Both the position numbers and the translations under genes were made by a program. From Chryseobacterium gleum (lineage in GTDB: Bacteria; Bacteroidota; Bacteroidia; Flavobacteriales; Schleiferiaceae): a DNA stretch of 64,000 nucleotides. The stretch lies in contig CAMCXO010000011.1 of assembly GCA_945883565.1 (NCBI GenBank), forward strand, positions 1 through 64,000, read 5' to 3'. Shown one piece after another: positions 17,071 through 26,372 of the stretch (position 1 is its first letter; each line of letters starts with the position of its first letter). Under the pieces are notes generated by a model, which had not been told where the DNA came from, did no database searches, and saw only the letters and a program-made list of their open reading frames with translations.

Positions 17071-18876
17071 ATGACAAACGAGCATATTTCTCAACTATTG
17101 AAATCGCTTCCCGAAAAACCGGGTGTTTATCAGCATTTAGATAAAGACGGCCGTATTTTATACATTGGGAAAGCTAAAAATTTAAAAAAAAGGGTATCAT
17201 CATACTTTACTAAAAACCAAACCAACGGGCGTTTGTACACCTTGGTAAAGAAGGTGGTTGACATTCGAACCATCATTACCGAAACCGAGTTAGACGCCTT
17301 GCTCCTCGAAAATAGCCTAATTAAAGAGCATCAGCCGCGATATAATGTAAGTCTCAAAGACGACAAAACCTATCCATGGATTGTGATAAAAAAGGAAACT
17401 TTTCCCCGAATATTTTATACCCGGCGCAAAATTGAAGACGGATCGGAATATTTCGGTCCTTACCCTTCCGTAAAAGTGATGAAAGCTGTTTTGGAATTGG
17501 TAAGACAAATTCATCCTTTGAGAACCTGCAAGCTCAGTATGAAAGCTGAATTAATTGCGGCCGGAAAATTTCAAAAGTGCCTCGAGTATCACATGGGAAA
17601 TTGTTTAGGGCCTTGTGAAGGCCTTCAAACAGAAGCCGAGTACTTGCAGGAAGTTCATTTAGCGCGAGAGCTTATTACCGGGAAATTGAGCAAAGTGAAG
17701 CGCATGTTAATGGATAAAATGCGTGAAGCTGCGGAAGAATTGCGATTCGAAGAAGCCCAAAAGATAAAAGAAAAGGTTGAACTGATAGAGAAATACCGAA
17801 GTAAAAGCACTGTTGTAAGCGAAAGCATAACTGAAGTAGATGTATTTAGCGCAGTAATAGATGCACAATTCGGTTACGTAAACTACTTTCAAATTATTGA
17901 TGGGGCCATACTTTATGCGCATACTCTTGAAATGAAGCGCAAGTTGGATGAAGATGAAGCCGAACTTTTACGTCTTGCCATTCCTGAAATCAGGCTTAGA
18001 TTTAACAGCCAGTCAAAAGAAATACTATTGAGCCATCCTTGTGAATTAGAAATTCAAGGTATTCAAATTCAAGTGCCGCAAAGGGGCGATAAAAAGCGTT
18101 TGGTAGAGCTTAGCGAAAAGAATGCCCGCTATTTCCGCCTTGAAAAACTTAAAAACATTCAAATTGCCGATCCGGAACGCCATACTCAGCGGATCATGGA
18201 ACAAATGAAGCAGGACCTGCGCTTAAACGAATGGCCAGTGCATATGGAATGTTTCGACAACTCCAATTTTCAGGGCGATGAAGCGGTTTCGGCTTGTGTG
18301 GTTTTTAAAAATGGCAAACCATCAAAAAGCGATTATCGACACTTTAACGTAAAAACGGTTCAAGGGCCCGATGATTTTGCCACAATGGAAGAAGTGGTTT
18401 ACAGACGTTATAAAAGATTGATAGAAGAACAATTGCCTCTTCCTCAATTGGTGCTAATCGACGGTGGGAAAGGCCAGCTTTCGGCTGCAATGAAAAGCAT
18501 TGAAAAGCTTGGACTTCGAAATAAAATTGCGGTTTTGGGTATTGCCAAAAGGTTGGAAGAACTGTTTTTCCCGGGAGATCCTTTGCCTTTATATCTCGAT
18601 AAACGTTCGGAGACCTTAAAAGTACTTCAGCAAATGCGAAATGAGGCCCACCGATTCGGTATATCCCACCATCGAAACAAGCGTTCAAAGTCGAGTTTGA
18701 GCAGTAGCTTGGAAAAAATACCTGGAGTAGGAGACGCAACTGTTGAAAGACTATTGACTACTTTTAAAAGCATTCAACAGCTAAAATTGGCCAGTCTAAG
18801 CGAAATTGGCAATTGTATTGGACCTGCTAAAGCCGGAATTGTTTATAACCATTTGCACCAAGATGCAGAGGTATAA
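17071..18876 (+). CDS. uvrC: Excinuclease ABC subunit C
   Basis: 601-aa nucleotide-excision-repair nuclease that cuts on both sides of a lesion bound by UvrAB. GIY-YIG domain at the N-terminus (KPGVYQHL...LYIGKAKNLKKR), UVR motif around residues 200-235 (MREAAEELRFEEAQKIKEKVE), RNase-H-like endonuclease domain (MECFDNSNFQG, LIDGGKGQL) and C-terminal helix-hairpin-helix (IPGVGDATVERLL). Start at MTNEHISQLL; upstream in-frame codons lie inside purD and past the promoter. Its end overlaps the patatin gene by 14 bases, so both are likely co-transcribed. Confidence 0.95.
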   Translation: MTNEHISQLLKSLPEKPGVYQHLDKDGRILYIGKAKNLKKRVSSYFTKNQTNGRLYTLVKKVVDIRTIITETELDALLLENSLIKEHQPRYNVSLKDDKTYPWIVIKKETFPRIFYTRRKIEDGSEYFGPYPSVKVMKAVLELVRQIHPLRTCKLSMKAELIAAGKFQKCLEYHMGNCLGPCEGLQTEAEYLQEVHLARELITGKLSKVKRMLMDKMREAAEELRFEEAQKIKEKVELIEKYRSKSTVVSESITEVDVFSAVIDAQFGYVNYFQIIDGAILYAHTLEMKRKLDEDEAELLRLAIPEIRLRFNSQSKEILLSHPCELEIQGIQIQVPQRGDKKRLVELSEKNARYFRLEKLKNIQIADPERHTQRIMEQMKQDLRLNEWPVHMECFDNSNFQGDEAVSACVVFKNGKPSKSDYRHFNVKTVQGPDDFATMEEVVYRRYKRLIEEQLPLPQLVLIDGGKGQLSAAMKSIEKLGLRNKIAVLGIAKRLEELFFPGDPLPLYLDKRSETLKVLQQMRNEAHRFGISHHRNKRSKSSLSSSLEKIPGVGDATVERLLTTFKSIQQLKLASLSEIGNCIGPAKAGIVYNHLHQDAEV

Positions 18877-21049
18877 ATTTAATTTTTTTCTTATAGCGTG
18901 TTTCCTATTGCGTTCAATACTATGGGCACAAAGTCACGACAATGATTTAAAAATCGGATTGGTGTTAAGTGGTGGAGGTGCCAAAGCATTGGCGCATGTT
19001 GGACTTCTTGAGGTAATGGATGAAGAAGGTTTAAGGCCCGATTTTATTTCAGGAACCAGCATGGGGGCTGTGGTAGGGGCATTATATGCCATGGGCTATT
19101 CCGGTAAAGCCATTCGGAAGGAAATGTATAAAGTGCATTGGGATGCGATTTTAACCAATGACAGACCGCGTTTGAGTTTGCCTTTCTCTGATCGAAGTAC
19201 GGAGCAGCGGTACATATTGAGCTTTGAAATTCAAAACAAACGCTTACAAATTCCGGATGGCATTAATTATGGACAACAAATTTTAAATGAACTCGACCGT
19301 TTAACCATAGGTGCCCATCATATTCGCGATTTTAGTCAATTGCCAATACCATTTGCTTGCATAGCTACCGATTTAGAAACAGGGGCAAGGACGGTTTTAG
19401 ATACTGGTTATTTGCCCGATGCCATGAGGGCCACGAGCTCGTTTCCTACTTTATATAGCCCTTATGAATTTGGCGAGGCGCTTTTGGTAGATGGTGGTAT
19501 TATAGAGAATTTGCCCATTCAGTTGGCTTTAGATAAGGGTATGAATGTTATTATTGGAAGCGATGTCCAAAATATTTTAAGGAAAAAAGAAGATTTGGGT
19601 TCCGTTTTTCGTGTTTTAGAGCAAATAAGCAGCTTTACAAACGCTGCCAATTTTATACGCGATTCTTGTCAGGCGCTTTTTTTAGTTGAGCCAAATATTC
19701 CTGGGGCGGGTGTTACTACCTTTGATATGCTTGATTCTATTTTTAGAAGTGGCTATAGAGAAGCAGCCAAATACCGCGAAACCATTCGGGAGTTAGCCAA
19801 AAGCAATAGGCAGGGGGGGCAAAAAAAGCAACTCACAGCTTTTCAGGATAGCGTTTTTATTGAGTCTATTTTATTACCCAATTTAGAAGTTTCGAATAAC
19901 AGTTACATTCTAAGTAAACTTGGACTTAGAAGCTCTATGAAATTGTCGACCAGACAGATTGTTGAAGGAACCAATCGGATATGGGGAAGCCAATTGTTTA
20001 AAACAGCCGATTTCAAATTATGGCCAGTGCCGGATAAGTCTTCTTACGATCTTAAATTGAGATTAAAACCGGTAAAATCTCTTTCAAAGATTCGCTTGGG
20101 CTTACACTACGACGACGATTTTCAAACGGCTGTTTTGCTCAATTATACTCAGCGAAATTTCATTTTCCAGGGTTCACGGCTTTCTACCGATTTGGCTCTA
20201 GGTACCAATCCCAGACTTTGGGTCGATTATACCCTCGATAGACAGTATATTCCAAGTATTAGGCTCAATCTGCGCTCACACCGTTTTGGAAGTGCTATTT
20301 ATGCCGATAGAGAGCTGGCACAGGCTTTTACATATCTGGATGTTTCGTTTACTTCTACAATTCAATCGATATTATTTGATAGAATGCTGCTAGGGTTTGG
20401 AGCCCAAGCCGAGAATTTAATTGTATCGGCAAATAGAGGTGAGTTTTTGCCTAAAGATTACAACGAGTTTTACATTAATTATTTGGCAACTTTACAATTG
20501 GACTTGCTTGAAAATGAATATTTTCCTAAGAAGGGATTTAAACTTGACGCCCTTTATAGAATTCATACCAAACCCGAAAACTATTCTCAACAATTTGAAC
20601 CAAGTTCTGTGTTACAAGCGCGTTTTTTAGAGGTTTTGGCTTTGAATAGAAAAGGCAGTCTACATTTTAAAGGTAGTTTAATCACTACATTAGGGCCAAG
20701 CCTAGATTATCCGTATTCGATATTTTTAGGTGGATTGGGTCAAAATTACATTCAATATATGAACCCTTTTGTGGGTTATAGATTTATGGAATTGTCAGGA
20801 CGAAATGCCGTTACCGCTGGTGTTGATTATCAATACAATTTAACTGGAAATCACTATATTATTGCCAAGGCCAATTGGGGGGCAATAGAAAGCGAATTTA
20901 ATAACCTATTTAACTCAGAGGTTTTGTTGGATGGCTATGGATTTTCTTACGCCTACAACAGTCCGTTGGGCCCATTACAATTTACCATAATGGGAAGCAG
21001 CAACCATACCAATATTTATACTTACGTTAATTTGGGCTTTTGGTTTTAA
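18863..21049 (+). CDS. Patatin-like phospholipase fused to outer-membrane beta-barrel
   Basis: 728 aa starting MQRYKFNFF, with a signal peptide ending near LWAQ. Patatin domain: oxyanion loop SGGGAKALAHVG (36-47), nucleophile Ser66 in GTSMG, and the Asp of VDGGIIENLP around residue 210. After a POTRA-like stretch, the last ~330 residues alternate hydrophobic strands and end in GFWF, a typical barrel C-terminal signature. This is the PlpD/type Vd-like plan: a lipase carried by a barrel in the outer membrane. Overlaps uvrC by 14 bases but function looks unrelated. Confidence 0.87.
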   Translation: MQRYKFNFFLIACFLLRSILWAQSHDNDLKIGLVLSGGGAKALAHVGLLEVMDEEGLRPDFISGTSMGAVVGALYAMGYSGKAIRKEMYKVHWDAILTNDRPRLSLPFSDRSTEQRYILSFEIQNKRLQIPDGINYGQQILNELDRLTIGAHHIRDFSQLPIPFACIATDLETGARTVLDTGYLPDAMRATSSFPTLYSPYEFGEALLVDGGIIENLPIQLALDKGMNVIIGSDVQNILRKKEDLGSVFRVLEQISSFTNAANFIRDSCQALFLVEPNIPGAGVTTFDMLDSIFRSGYREAAKYRETIRELAKSNRQGGQKKQLTAFQDSVFIESILLPNLEVSNNSYILSKLGLRSSMKLSTRQIVEGTNRIWGSQLFKTADFKLWPVPDKSSYDLKLRLKPVKSLSKIRLGLHYDDDFQTAVLLNYTQRNFIFQGSRLSTDLALGTNPRLWVDYTLDRQYIPSIRLNLRSHRFGSAIYADRELAQAFTYLDVSFTSTIQSILFDRMLLGFGAQAENLIVSANRGEFLPKDYNEFYINYLATLQLDLLENEYFPKKGFKLDALYRIHTKPENYSQQFEPSSVLQARFLEVLALNRKGSLHFKGSLITTLGPSLDYPYSIFLGGLGQNYIQYMNPFVGYRFMELSGRNAVTAGVDYQYNLTGNHYIIAKANWGAIESEFNNLFNSEVLLDGYGFSYAYNSPLGPLQFTIMGSSNHTNIYTYVNLGFWF

Positions 21050-22935
21050 GCTTTGCCTCCGTCAACATAATAATCGGCCCAAATAGCATCTTGTTCAATT
21101 ATTGTGTATTCGTTGTGTTGGCGATTATTATAAATGGTTTCGATTTCTTCTTCGCTTAAACCTTTCCACAAAAACAAATTTTTTATTCTCAATTTTCGCA
21201 ACGATTCTTCGCAATAAACAAAAACCTTGTGCTGTAGGAAGTTCCGGATCTTTTCACTGCTTAAAGTCACGACGCCTTCTATTACCACCACATCGGCATT
21301 TAATGTGTGATAAGTTTTGGAGCTAAGAGCACGATTGGGGTGGGCTGAATAGGCCATTAGGCTTACAGACTCCCCATTCAAAATGCGTTCAATGTCGTCT
21401 TCCAATTCGTGAATTCTAAAGTTCTCCATAACGCCAAAATGGGGAAGTCGTTGGTTTTTTGGAACAATCCAATCGTCTAAGTCTATTCTGAATACATTCA
21501 AACCGTCGCTTTGCAATTCTTTTATCAATCTGGAAGTAAAAACCGACTTCCCGCTTCTGCTGTTTCCGGCTATACCTATTACTGAGGGTTTTTGTATAAG
21601 GTTGGCCAAATGAATGGCATCTGATTGAAAGGGGTCGTTTAAAACATATTCAACAGCTTCTAAAACATTTTCGAAAAAATAATCGGGTTGTAAGAAGCTA
21701 TTTTTTAATCCATGCCCAGTTCTAACACCTATTGTGGTTAACCCGGCAGCTTGGCCCGCGCCAATATCTCGTTCTGAATCGCCAATAATGAAGGACGAAG
21801 ATAGTTTTATGTTGAAGGTTTTAGCTGCATCCAGAATCATTCCCGGTTTGGGTTTACGGCACTCGCAATCAACTTTGAACGCCGCATTCTCGCCCGCAAA
21901 TCCGCCATGAGGATGATGTGGGCAAAAATAAACGGCATCTAACCAAGCCCCTTGTTTACCTAAATCGGCGTGCATTTTAGCATGAATACGTTCTAACCCT
22001 TCTAAAGTGGTGAGGTTTCGGGCCACCACACTTTGGTTTGTAACCACAATGCTTAAATACTCTGAACGGTTTAATAGTTTTAAAGCTGCAGCAGTAAATG
22101 GAAAGAGTTCGAGGTCTTCAGGCTTGTGAATGAGATCGGTATCAAAATTCAAAACCCCATCCCTATCTAAGAAAATGGCTTTTTGGGCGGTGTTTAGGTT
22201 TCTTCGAGCTACTTTTCCGCTCAACACGTCTTGCTCTACTTGAATTCTGCGCTCTGGCGTGCCCATGTCTTTCAAATATTCAGGGCTTGAATAGGCAAAA
22301 ATTCGATGTTTTTTTGCCCAGCTTGGAAACAGGTCTCTGCCAAAATCGCAATAGGTCGGCGATATGTTTTGACATATGTTTCGGTCTAGTATATAGAGTG
22401 CGGCGTTGACACTGTTAGGTAAATCTATTTCATTAGAATGAGGCTTCGATAAAAATTCCAGAATTCTTCCGGAAGCATCGGCTTTTACCAAGTCGCTATC
22501 GTAAGGATGATCATTCGGGTGAACCACCAAAGTGGCCTCAGCCTGATGCCTCAAGTGAAAGTTAAACATACGGTTTAAATCGATATTGAAAATGACATCG
22601 CCATAAATTAATAAAAAGTGAGGGTGTAATTTGCTGATTATAAGAGGTAAAATTCCGGCAGTACCTAGGCTTTCAGGTTCTGAAATACATTCAATATGAA
22701 GTTCACTAAAATGTTTCTGGTTTTGACTAACAAATGTTTCGATCAAAGAACCTAAGTGTCCAACCACAATGATAACTTCATGAATGCCATTGGCTTCACA
22801 CCATTCGAGTTGATGATAAAGCACGGGTTTACCGGCAACTTCAATCATGGGTTTAGGCATCCGCTCACTTAAAGAACCCATTCGGGTTCCTTTGCCACCT
22901 GCTTGAATAACGGCTTGAGAAAGCATTGTGGTCAT
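21046..22935 (-). CDS. Three-domain fusion: sugar nucleotidyltransferase, HAD phosphatase, P-loop kinase
   Basis: 629 aa in three parts. Residues 1-240 are a nucleotidyltransferase (QAGGKGTRMG 11-20, YGDVIFNID 111-119). Residues 250-430 are a HAD-IIIA phosphatase of GmhB type: DRDG (257-260), TNQ (299-301), GDSERD (385-390), plus the zinc-loop residues Cys338, His340, His342, Cys357, Cys359. Residues 450-629 are a uridine-kinase-like P-loop domain (GIAGNSRSGKS 454-464, DLDDW 485-489). Together these could phosphorylate, dephosphorylate and nucleotidylate a sugar such as heptose. Followed on the same strand side by no sugar-transfer genes; upstream neighbour is a transporter, 9 bases away. Confidence 0.85.
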   Translation of the reverse strand: MTTMLSQAVIQAGGKGTRMGSLSERMPKPMIEVAGKPVLYHQLEWCEANGIHEVIIVVGHLGSLIETFVSQNQKHFSELHIECISEPESLGTAGILPLIISKLHPHFLLIYGDVIFNIDLNRMFNFHLRHQAEATLVVHPNDHPYDSDLVKADASGRILEFLSKPHSNEIDLPNSVNAALYILDRNICQNISPTYCDFGRDLFPSWAKKHRIFAYSSPEYLKDMGTPERRIQVEQDVLSGKVARRNLNTAQKAIFLDRDGVLNFDTDLIHKPEDLELFPFTAAALKLLNRSEYLSIVVTNQSVVARNLTTLEGLERIHAKMHADLGKQGAWLDAVYFCPHHPHGGFAGENAAFKVDCECRKPKPGMILDAAKTFNIKLSSSFIIGDSERDIGAGQAAGLTTIGVRTGHGLKNSFLQPDYFFENVLEAVEYVLNDPFQSDAIHLANLIQKPSVIGIAGNSRSGKSVFTSRLIKELQSDGLNVFRIDLDDWIVPKNQRLPHFGVMENFRIHELEDDIERILNGESVSLMAYSAHPNRALSSKTYHTLNADVVVIEGVVTLSSEKIRNFLQHKVFVYCEESLRKLRIKNLFLWKGLSEEEIETIYNNRQHNEYTIIEQDAIWADYYVDGGKA

Positions 22936-22944
22936 TTTTATTTA

Positions 22945-24231
22945 TTAAACAGGACGCCAAACAGCTTTTCGGCGTAAACTCAATAATATGAAAATGCCTA
23001 AAACGAAGAATACGCTAAGAGCCAATGCACCTAAGCGCATATTTCCCATTTGGGTTACCAATCCAAACAAGGAGGTTCCTATAACTATAGAAAGCTTTTC
23101 GGTAACGTCCATAAATGAGAAATAGGCCGTGTGTTCGGGTTCATCTTCTGGCAAAAGCTTTGAAAATGTTGAGCGGCTTAGTGATTGTGTTCCGCCTAAA
23201 ACCAATCCCACCAAAGCAGCGGTTATAAAAAACTTAATATACACTTGAGGGTCATTGGGGCTTAACAAGTACGCCATTAAACACACAACAACCCAAACGA
23301 GCAGCGAAAGCATTAACGCTTGAATGTTACCTAGCTTCCGGCTTAAAAAACTGAAAATTTGGGCACCTGCTATGGCCACAAATTGAATAATTAATATAGT
23401 AAATATGAGTTGAGTTCGCTCTAGTTTGAGCTCACTGGCGCCATATAATCCGGCAATTAAAATGATGGTTTGAACCCCTATACTGAAAAAGAAATACGAA
23501 AGAAGAAAGCGCAAAGAGCCGTCTAGTTTTTGCAATTGCTTATAAGTTTGCTGAAGACGTTCAAATCCTAGTTTCCAAAGGTGGGCATAATTAAATTTGA
23601 CTTTCGCAGAATCGGAAGGCAGCTTTTTCAGGGTTATCTGAGCAAATCCAAACCACCAAACCGCTACCAAGGCAAAACTTATTCTAAAGGCCATTTGTTT
23701 GGCTTCATCTGTAGCCTGAAGTTGGATGAAAATGAGGCAGATAATGAGTAAAATAGACGACCCTAAATAGCCAAGCGAATACCCATAGGCACTTACAGCA
23801 TCTTGCTTTTCTCGTTCGGCAATTTCAGGTAAGTATGCATTATAAAAAACAAGACTTCCCCAAAATCCTACACTGGCCATATAGCTCATGAGCAGTCCCC
23901 ATGCTGTATTGTTAGTGGTAAAAAAGAATAGTCCTGTACAACTTAATGTGCCCAAAATTAAAAAGGCTTGCATAAATACCTTTTTGTTTTGCATTTTATC
24001 GGCAATGCCGCCCAGTATAGGCAAAAGGAAGGCCACGGTTAAAAATGAGGCCGAAAGAACATAGCTGTACACCACAGTTGAACTCAGAGGCTTGCTGTTA
24101 TCACCAAATATTTTAAGGGTTTCGGGTGCCACCCACTCAAAATATAAAGGAAAAACCGCAGTTGAAATTACTAGCGGATAGGCCGAGTTTGCCCAGTCGT
24201 AAAAGGCCCAGGCGCGTTGTTGTTTATTCAC
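22945..24231 (-). CDS. UMF1-family MFS transporter
   Basis: 428 aa, 12 predicted membrane spans. The N-terminus (RAWAFYDWANSAYPLVIST) and the GGTQSLSRSTFSKLLPEDE loop are characteristic of the UMF1/Atg22-like branch of the major facilitator superfamily; substrates of bacterial members are mostly unknown. Ends 9 bases before the sugar-activation fusion gene, so the pair is probably one transcript and might handle a related metabolite. A near-match -7 box (TACTTTTC) precedes it. Confidence 0.85.
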   Translation of the reverse strand: MNKQQRAWAFYDWANSAYPLVISTAVFPLYFEWVAPETLKIFGDNSKPLSSTVVYSYVLSASFLTVAFLLPILGGIADKMQNKKVFMQAFLILGTLSCTGLFFFTTNNTAWGLLMSYMASVGFWGSLVFYNAYLPEIAEREKQDAVSAYGYSLGYLGSSILLIICLIFIQLQATDEAKQMAFRISFALVAVWWFGFAQITLKKLPSDSAKVKFNYAHLWKLGFERLQQTYKQLQKLDGSLRFLLSYFFFSIGVQTIILIAGLYGASELKLERTQLIFTILIIQFVAIAGAQIFSFLSRKLGNIQALMLSLLVWVVVCLMAYLLSPNDPQVYIKFFITAALVGLVLGGTQSLSRSTFSKLLPEDEPEHTAYFSFMDVTEKLSIVIGTSLFGLVTQMGNMRLGALALSVFFVLGIFILLSLRRKAVWRPV

Positions 24232-24304
24232 CGTCGAAAAGTAATGTAAATCAGGTTTGGCGTACCAATTAGATACGTATTTTGCCGAAACTTTAGAGAA
24301 AGGG

Positions 24305-26332
24305 TTGAAAACGCATTTAGTTGTAAAAATTTTGATGCTTTTTACGTTTTTAAACGTTCAAGCTCAAAATATTATTAAATCAAAGCCTAAGAATTTAGGC
24401 GTTGAAGCTGAGTGGGATTGGTATAAAAATACCAGTCGGGAACTGCTTTTTACCGACAGTTCTGCCGCATTTAATCTGCTTAGGCACTATATTGACTCCA
24501 ATTCCAATTCCAATTCATTAACTATTGCCCATGCTTGGGCACATTGGGGAAGTTTGCTGGCACAGAAGGCAAACTACAGCCTGTCTATGCCTAAATTTCG
24601 ACGCGCTCTAAATCTCTATAAACCCACAAATGACAGTTTATTATTGGGTTATACCTATAGAAATTTAGGTTATGCACATTTTCAAAATAATGCCTTGGAT
24701 TCGGCATTAGACCATTTTTATCCTAGTTTATTGTATTTAGACAGCAATAGGTTTGCTTTTTTCTACGCTTTAACCGCGCGCGATTTGGGCAAGGCCCTTT
24801 TTGTTTTGCACAACTACAATTTTAGTCAACGCTATTTGCAATCGGCTTTAAAACATTTTTTGCAAGATGGCCGAATGAATGAAGCGGCCGCGGCGTTAAA
24901 TGACTTAGGTTATGTTTTAGCAGTTCAAGGGTCTGATAAGTACAATCAAGTATTTGAACAGGGAATCAGGCTCTCTGTACAGTTAGGTGATTCGGCCTTA
25001 ATTGGTCGAATTTGTGGTATTAAAGCCTGGCAATTGTTGAGCGAATGGCAAACCGATGCTGCCTGGAAATACCTTAACAGAGCTCAGAATATTTACCGAA
25101 ATAAAATAGGCGATGATTTTTTATTGGTTTTAGACCAGTTAATGGCCGAATACTATCTCCAAAATAAACAATTGGAATTAGCGGAATTTAGAGCCACTGA
25201 AGCCTTAAAGGCACTCAATGCTAAATCCTTTAATGCCTTCGACTTCGGCCACTTAAGAGAGCGATTGTACAATACTTTATATTCTGTTTATTATGAAATA
25301 GGCGATTATAAAAAAGCCATTTTCTACGCCGATTTGTACAAAAGAAATGCACAACAATTGTTAGAGGAAAGCTATAACAATAAGGTTCGGTTTATTGACC
25401 GCGAAATGCAAAATGCCTTGAAGTCGCAACAACTAGACAGAGAGCGCATTCAAAATTTGTTTAATCAAGAGCGTATTGCTTACGAAGAAAAGCGGAATAG
25501 ATTGTTTTTAATGGCCACAGCGGGATTAAGTGTCTTTTTGTTACTGGTATTATGGTTGTTTAGCCGTGTTCAGCGTTCCAGAAAGCAATTGCGATTGCAA
25601 AATGAATTTATACACAAACAGCGGGAAGAATTAAAACTACTCAATCAAAACAAAGATCGTTTATTCAGTATTATTGGTCATGATTTGCGGGGACCGATTG
25701 GCAATTTGAGTAATCTATTAAGCTTTATTCCAAATGAAGGCGATGTTATAGGCGATGAAAGTAGAGAAATCTTGGATTTGACCCATCAAGGTCTATTAGA
25801 AAGCTTAAATCTTTTGGAAAATTTATTAATTTGGGCAAAGGAGCAGAAAGACGAAATAAAACTCACGCCTAAGTACCAAACTTTAGAGCCTTTGGTTACC
25901 CATATTCGTCAATTGTATTCGCCTTTGATTACTCAGAAAGGCATAAACCTTCAAAATCATTTATCGCCTGATTTTCACGCTTTCTTTGATGCCAATACCA
26001 TTGAAACCGTATTGAGAAACATTATATCTAATGCCATTAAGTATTGCCCTAATGGAAGTATGATTAGGGTAGTTGCCCATTCAGAAGATGAAATGGTGGT
26101 ATTAAAAGTGGAAGATAATGGGCCAGGAGTGCCTGCACACGTATTGAAACAGTTAAATGTAGATCGAGAAAGAGGGCAAGGTTTGAAAGAACGCCTGGAA
26201 GGCAATTTAGGTCTGGGTCTTCGTATGAGCCGAGATTTTGTTGAGGCGAATGGAGGCTCGTTTACTATTGAGGCAGAACTTGGAAAAGGTTCCAAGTTTA
26301 TTATTACCCTTCCTGCCAAGAAAACACTTTGA
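24305..26332 (+). CDS. TPR-containing sensor histidine kinase
   Basis: About 675 aa. A signal sequence (KTHLVVKILMLFTFLNVQAQ) leads to a periplasmic TPR region (~residues 60-360), a coiled segment, one membrane span (LFLMATAGLSVFLLLVLWLF) and a kinase core. H-box His459 is in GHDLRGPIG; N-box NIISNAIKY, G1 VEDNGPGVP and G2 GLGLRMS follow. Start taken as TTG 24305, which gives a normal basic n-region; the first ATG (24335) would remove it. No response regulator is adjacent, so its partner is elsewhere. Divergent from the UMF1 gene. Confidence 0.85.
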   Translation: MKTHLVVKILMLFTFLNVQAQNIIKSKPKNLGVEAEWDWYKNTSRELLFTDSSAAFNLLRHYIDSNSNSNSLTIAHAWAHWGSLLAQKANYSLSMPKFRRALNLYKPTNDSLLLGYTYRNLGYAHFQNNALDSALDHFYPSLLYLDSNRFAFFYALTARDLGKALFVLHNYNFSQRYLQSALKHFLQDGRMNEAAAALNDLGYVLAVQGSDKYNQVFEQGIRLSVQLGDSALIGRICGIKAWQLLSEWQTDAAWKYLNRAQNIYRNKIGDDFLLVLDQLMAEYYLQNKQLELAEFRATEALKALNAKSFNAFDFGHLRERLYNTLYSVYYEIGDYKKAIFYADLYKRNAQQLLEESYNNKVRFIDREMQNALKSQQLDRERIQNLFNQERIAYEEKRNRLFLMATAGLSVFLLLVLWLFSRVQRSRKQLRLQNEFIHKQREELKLLNQNKDRLFSIIGHDLRGPIGNLSNLLSFIPNEGDVIGDESREILDLTHQGLLESLNLLENLLIWAKEQKDEIKLTPKYQTLEPLVTHIRQLYSPLITQKGINLQNHLSPDFHAFFDANTIETVLRNIISNAIKYCPNGSMIRVVAHSEDEMVVLKVEDNGPGVPAHVLKQLNVDRERGQGLKERLEGNLGLGLRMSRDFVEANGGSFTIEAELGKGSKFIITLPAKKTL

Positions 26333-26372
26333 GTATTATAGAAAAACCTAATCTATTTTTTATTTTTACAAT

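Noticed and set aside
15732-21049. Identical TTTAAGCTTT at two tail-to-tail gene ends (about 15731-15740 and 21045-21054)
   Set aside because: Both are overlapping TAA stops with Lys/Ala codons beside them; two short matches are expected by chance.
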